Below, one piece after another: positions 61,506 to 64,000 of a stretch of 64,000 nt of DNA. The notes under the pieces are model-generated. The model had not been told where the DNA came from, did not search any database, and saw nothing but the letters and a program-made list of their open reading frames with translations. The translations under genes were made by a program, and so were the position numbers. The DNA is from Nocardioides panacis (GTDB taxonomy: Bacteria; Actinomycetota; Actinomycetes; Propionibacteriales; Nocardioidaceae): positions 1,798,001-1,862,000 of the forward strand of contig NZ_CP077062.1 in assembly GCF_019039255.1 (NCBI RefSeq), given 5' to 3'. Each line of letters opens with the position of its first letter. Positions within the stretch are counted from its first letter, which is position 1.

Positions 61506-62674
61506 TGGGTCAGCTCCTTCGGGGTGGTGAGGGACAGCTCGTCGAGGATCCCGCTGAAGCGGGCCTTCGCGCGGTCGAGGGCGTCCTCGAAGCGCGGCGG
61601 CTTGGAGTCGGGCAGCGACCAGATCGGCTGGAGCTCGCGAGCGGCGGCGATGCAGCGCGGGGTCCAGGTGGACAGCCACTCGTCCATCAGCGCCGTGTTG
61701 TGCTCGGCGAACTCCTTGTCGGTCGCCAGCGGCTCGAACATCACCTTGGTGTAGCGGAGGTCGCGCTCCGCGTAGTCGTGCTCGCCGGCACCCATCACCG
61801 TCGGGGTCACGAAGTCACCGTTGCGCGGGGAGGCCTGCTGCACCAGCCCGCTGCGGAACAGCTCCCCGACGAGCGGCTCGAAGATGACGTTGGCGACGAA
61901 GACCGCCTCGGCCCAGTCGTCGATGGCGGTCATCTGCTCGGCCACCCGGCGCACGCCCTGCCACACCGGGTCGTTGTTCCAGGCGTCGAGGTGGGCGGCG
62001 CCGTCGAAGCCCTCGATCTCCTCGGTGAGGGTGAGGTTGTACAGCGCGAGGTCCTGGGCGAAGCGGATCCGGTGCATGCTGTTCACGGCGATGGCGTTGT
62101 TGTGCATGTTGGTGGGCGCCCGACGGTTCGCGTTGGCGAACAGGTAGAGGCCGAGGCCCTGCTCGACGTGCATCCAGGCGCCGACGTGCCGCTCGACGAA
62201 CTGCACCCAGTTGGGGTTCCACTGCTCGAAGGCCTTGGACTCCCGGGCGGTGTCGATGTTCTGGTTGATCTGCCGCACCACGTTGGAGTTGTAGCGGTAG
62301 AACGTCAGCTCCCACTCCTCATTGGGGTCCCGGAACTCGTGCCAGCCGTGGGCCGGCCACTCGTAGCCGGCGCCGCCGGAGCCGGGGAACCGCTCGGGGA
62401 CCGGCCGGTCGGAGCCCCAGGCCTTGAGCTTGGTCCAGGTCAGCGGGTAGCCGCCCTGGCCGTCCGCGAAGCCGTAGAGCCAGCCCTGGGCGAGGTAGTG
62501 CCGGGGGTCCGGCTGGACCTCGACGGTGACGTCCTCGTAGTGGGACTGCTTGCGCTTCTTGGGCGTGAAGTAGTTGTAGTTGCGCGCGGTGGAGTCGGGG
62601 AACACCTTGGCGCCGGCCTCGGCGTCGGTGAACACGGGCTTCGGCAGGCTGCGCTCTTCGGTCGTGGTGGTCAT
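61502..62674 (-). CDS. prmC: diiron monooxygenase beta subunit (PrmC/MimC)
   Basis: The 390-residue hydroxylase small subunit, ferritin-like without a complete diiron site. It has [22 protein letters not shown], then [23 protein letters not shown] and [57 protein letters not shown]. The ATG at 62674 starts [14 protein letters not shown]. It is 33 bp downstream of prmB. Confidence 0.95.
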   Translation of the reverse strand: MTTTTEERSLPKPVFTDAEAGAKVFPDSTARNYNYFTPKKRKQSHYEDVTVEVQPDPRHYLAQGWLYGFADGQGGYPLTWTKLKAWGSDRPVPERFPGSGGAGYEWPAHGWHEFRDPNEEWELTFYRYNSNVVRQINQNIDTARESKAFEQWNPNWVQFVERHVGAWMHVEQGLGLYLFANANRRAPTNMHNNAIAVNSMHRIRFAQDLALYNLTLTEEIEGFDGAAHLDAWNNDPVWQGVRRVAEQMTAIDDWAEAVFVANVIFEPLVGELFRSGLVQQASPRNGDFVTPTVMGAGEHDYAERDLRYTKVMFEPLATDKEFAEHNTALMDEWLSTWTPRCIAAARELQPIWSLPDSKPPRFEDALDRAKARFSGILDELSLTTPKELTQ

Positions 62675-62707
62675 CTCTCGTCCGCCTCGCTCTCGCTCAT
62701 GGTGCGA

Positions 62708-63745
62708 TCAGGAACCTTCGGTGGTGGTGAACTTGTCGTAGTAGATGTTCTTGGTGGGTGCGCCGAGGCCCTCGAGCGTGGCCATCGCCGCCTCCACCAT
62801 CGGGGGCGGTCCGCAGACGTAGGAGTCCGAGCCGGACAGGTCCTGCTCGTGCTTCTTCACCACGTCCGTGACCAGCCCCACCTCTCCGTCCCAGGGCGCG
62901 TCGTCCGGCTCCGAGAGAGCCGGGATGAAGCGGAAGTCGGGCAGGTCCTGCTCGAGCTGGAGCAGCTCCTTCTCGAAGCACAGGTCCTGTCGGCGACGCG
63001 CCCCGTAGTAGAAGCGGGTCTTGCGGGGGCTGCCCTTCTCGGCCAGGGCCCGCAGCACCGAGAGGATCGGGGCCATGCCCGCTCCCCCGCCGACGAAGAC
63101 CAGGTCGCTGGACCGGCCGTCACGCAGCGTGAAGGTGCCGAAGGGTCCGCTCAGGTCGAGCTGGTCACCGATCGACAGCTCGCCGTCGAGGTGGCCGGAG
63201 AACAGGCCTCCGGGGTAGATCTTGATGACGAACTCGAGGAGGTCGCCCGTCGGTGAGGGGGTGTTGGCCATCGAGAACGAGCGGGTCTCCTCCGTGCCGG
63301 GGACCGTGAAGTCGACGTACTGTCCGGGGAAGAACTGCAGGGGCGCGTCCCCGAGGACGCGCAGGGTGACGTGCCGCATGTCGCCGGTGACCGGCTCGAT
63401 GCCCACGACCTCGGCCTTGACGTCCTGGATCGGGAAGCCCGACCGGATCATGTCCTCGTCGTAGTTCAGCAGCTCGATCGTGACGTCCTCATAGACGTGC
63501 GCCCGGCACAGGAGGGTGTACCCCTCCTCCTTCTCGAAGTCCGGCAGGGCGAACGTGGAGTACTTGTCGAGCTCGATGTCCTCCCCGTCCAGCACGAAGG
63601 ACTTGCAGGCCGAGCACTGGCCCTCCTTGCAGCCGTGCATGAGCATCAGCCCCTGCTCGGCGGCGGCCCGGAGGACCGTCTTCTCCTCGTCGACCTCGAT
63701 CTCGATGCCGACGGGTTCGAAGCGTACGACGTGGTTGGTGCCCAT
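62708..63745 (-). CDS. prmB: diiron monooxygenase reductase (PrmB/MimB)
   Basis: Passes electrons from NAD(P)H to the hydroxylase. The 345-residue protein is a standard three-domain reductase. The plant-type [2Fe-2S] ferredoxin has Cys39, Cys44, Cys47 and Cys80. The FAD domain has RSFSMANTP. The NAD domain has FVGGGAGMAPILSVLRAL and SYVCGPPPMVEAAM. The ATG at 63745 starts MGTNHVVRFEPVG. A 104-bp space with a strong hairpin separates it from prmA. Confidence 0.96.
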   Translation of the reverse strand: MGTNHVVRFEPVGIEIEVDEEKTVLRAAAEQGLMLMHGCKEGQCSACKSFVLDGEDIELDKYSTFALPDFEKEEGYTLLCRAHVYEDVTIELLNYDEDMIRSGFPIQDVKAEVVGIEPVTGDMRHVTLRVLGDAPLQFFPGQYVDFTVPGTEETRSFSMANTPSPTGDLLEFVIKIYPGGLFSGHLDGELSIGDQLDLSGPFGTFTLRDGRSSDLVFVGGGAGMAPILSVLRALAEKGSPRKTRFYYGARRRQDLCFEKELLQLEQDLPDFRFIPALSEPDDAPWDGEVGLVTDVVKKHEQDLSGSDSYVCGPPPMVEAAMATLEGLGAPTKNIYYDKFTTTEGS

Positions 63746-63793
63746 CTGGCGCTCCTTTCCGGCAGCAGGGACGTGAACTGGGGGTGGGACGAG

Positions 63794-63826
63794 GGGGAGG
63801 ACCCGGCCGCGGGTCGGGTCCTCCCC
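63794..63826 (-). terminator. 12-bp hairpin between prmA and prmB
   Basis: GGGGAGGACCCG (63794-63805) pairs perfectly with CGGGTCCTCCCC (63815-63826) around a 9-nt loop. It is 24 bp past the prmA stop and 48 bp before the prmB start. It could partly terminate transcription, or protect the prmA mRNA end, so that the hydroxylase is made in excess of the reductase (inference). Confidence 0.75.
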
Positions 63827-63849
63827 GTGTCGCCCGGTGGTCGTGTGTG

Positions 63850-64000
63850 TCAGACCGCCGCGGGAGCGGGCCGGCCAGCCGGACCGCCCTTGATGTAGTC
63901 GGCGTGGAACGCCTTCTGCTGCTCCGGCGTCATCTCGTTGAGGAGCACGTTGGGGCTCTGCAGCGGGGGCATCCGGCGCAGGTGGTCCAGCGTCCACATC
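63850..64000 (-). CDS. prmA: diiron monooxygenase alpha subunit (PrmA/MimA), C-terminal end only
   Basis: Only the last 49 residues are in the window: MWTLDHLRRMPPLQSP, then NVLLNEMTPEQQKAFHADY and IKGG, ending GRPAPAAV at 63850. The diiron-binding region lies outside the window. The identification rests on this tail and on the following prmB, prmC and prmD genes, in the order of the Rhodococcus prm and Mycobacterium mim operons. Confidence 0.85.
   Translation of the reverse strand, partial: MWTLDHLRRMPPLQSPNVLLNEMTPEQQKAFHADYIKGGPAGRPAPAAV

Overview
This is a very GC-rich actinobacterial chromosome segment. The gene set points to the Propionibacteriales, most likely a Nocardioides-like organism (inference). 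It includes RbpA, a zinc-ribbon/FHA GarA-type protein, an FtsR-type MerR regulator, polyphosphate glucokinase, paired GAF-ANTAR regulators, paired DUF881 proteins and a Rhodococcus/Mycobacterium-type diiron monooxygenase operon. I saw no tRNA, rRNA, CRISPR array, prophage or insertion sequence. A dif-like XerC/XerD site at 15671-15698 suggests that the window crosses the replication terminus.

Layout. 0-9 kb: FxsA (cut), RbpA with a SigR-type promoter, a GDPD/MFS pair, an XRE-MurA fusion behind a perfect 18-bp palindrome, a lipoprotein, a degenerate secreted zincin and an alpha-amylase. 9.5-15.7 kb: a phosphoribosyltransferase, DUF3072, a LuxR-type regulator, PpgK, then a compact AraC/VOC/DUF1059/UvrA-like resistance-type operon and dif. 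15.7-25 kb: a GGDEF/EAL protein, a five-gene metabolic chain, GNAT and OsmC, MalQ, a flavin reductase, an NTF2-like protein and an HNH protein. 25-32.4 kb: membrane proteins, two GAF-ANTAR regulators beside an anti-sigma-type ATPase, a lipoprotein, GNAT, a PIG-V-like mannosyltransferase and PAP2. 32.5-43 kb: FdhD, SbcCD, a HAD phosphatase, a multi-domain ATPase and TldD/TldE. 43-54 kb: a serine hydrolase, then the conserved block gcvP / MerR / DUF151 / FtsR / GarA / GcvH / DUF881 / DUF1290 / DUF881 / CDP-alcohol phosphatidyltransferase, the same order as Rv1832-Rv1822 of M. tuberculosis (known synteny). gcvP has a glycine riboswitch. 54-64 kb: a minus-strand operon for a propane/phenol-type diiron monooxygenase (PrmA cut by the window, then PrmB, PrmC, PrmD), an amidohydrolase, a DUF59-type protein, a zinc alcohol dehydrogenase, a dedicated GroEL and, 3 bp later, an NRAMP metal transporter.

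Two features cut across the window. First, a 19-bp element (GACCCGGCGACTCTGGCGG and its inverse) recurs at five gene ends in arrays with 31-32 bp period, forward units facing inverted units; several copies contain the stop codon of the adjacent gene. I do not recognise this family, and it is the best candidate here for something undescribed. Second, at least fourteen otherwise intact genes carry a single-base frameshift, mostly one extra base in a run of five or six G/C. This looks like systematic sequencing or assembly error rather than real decay, so these genes are annotated as full-length with the shift noted.
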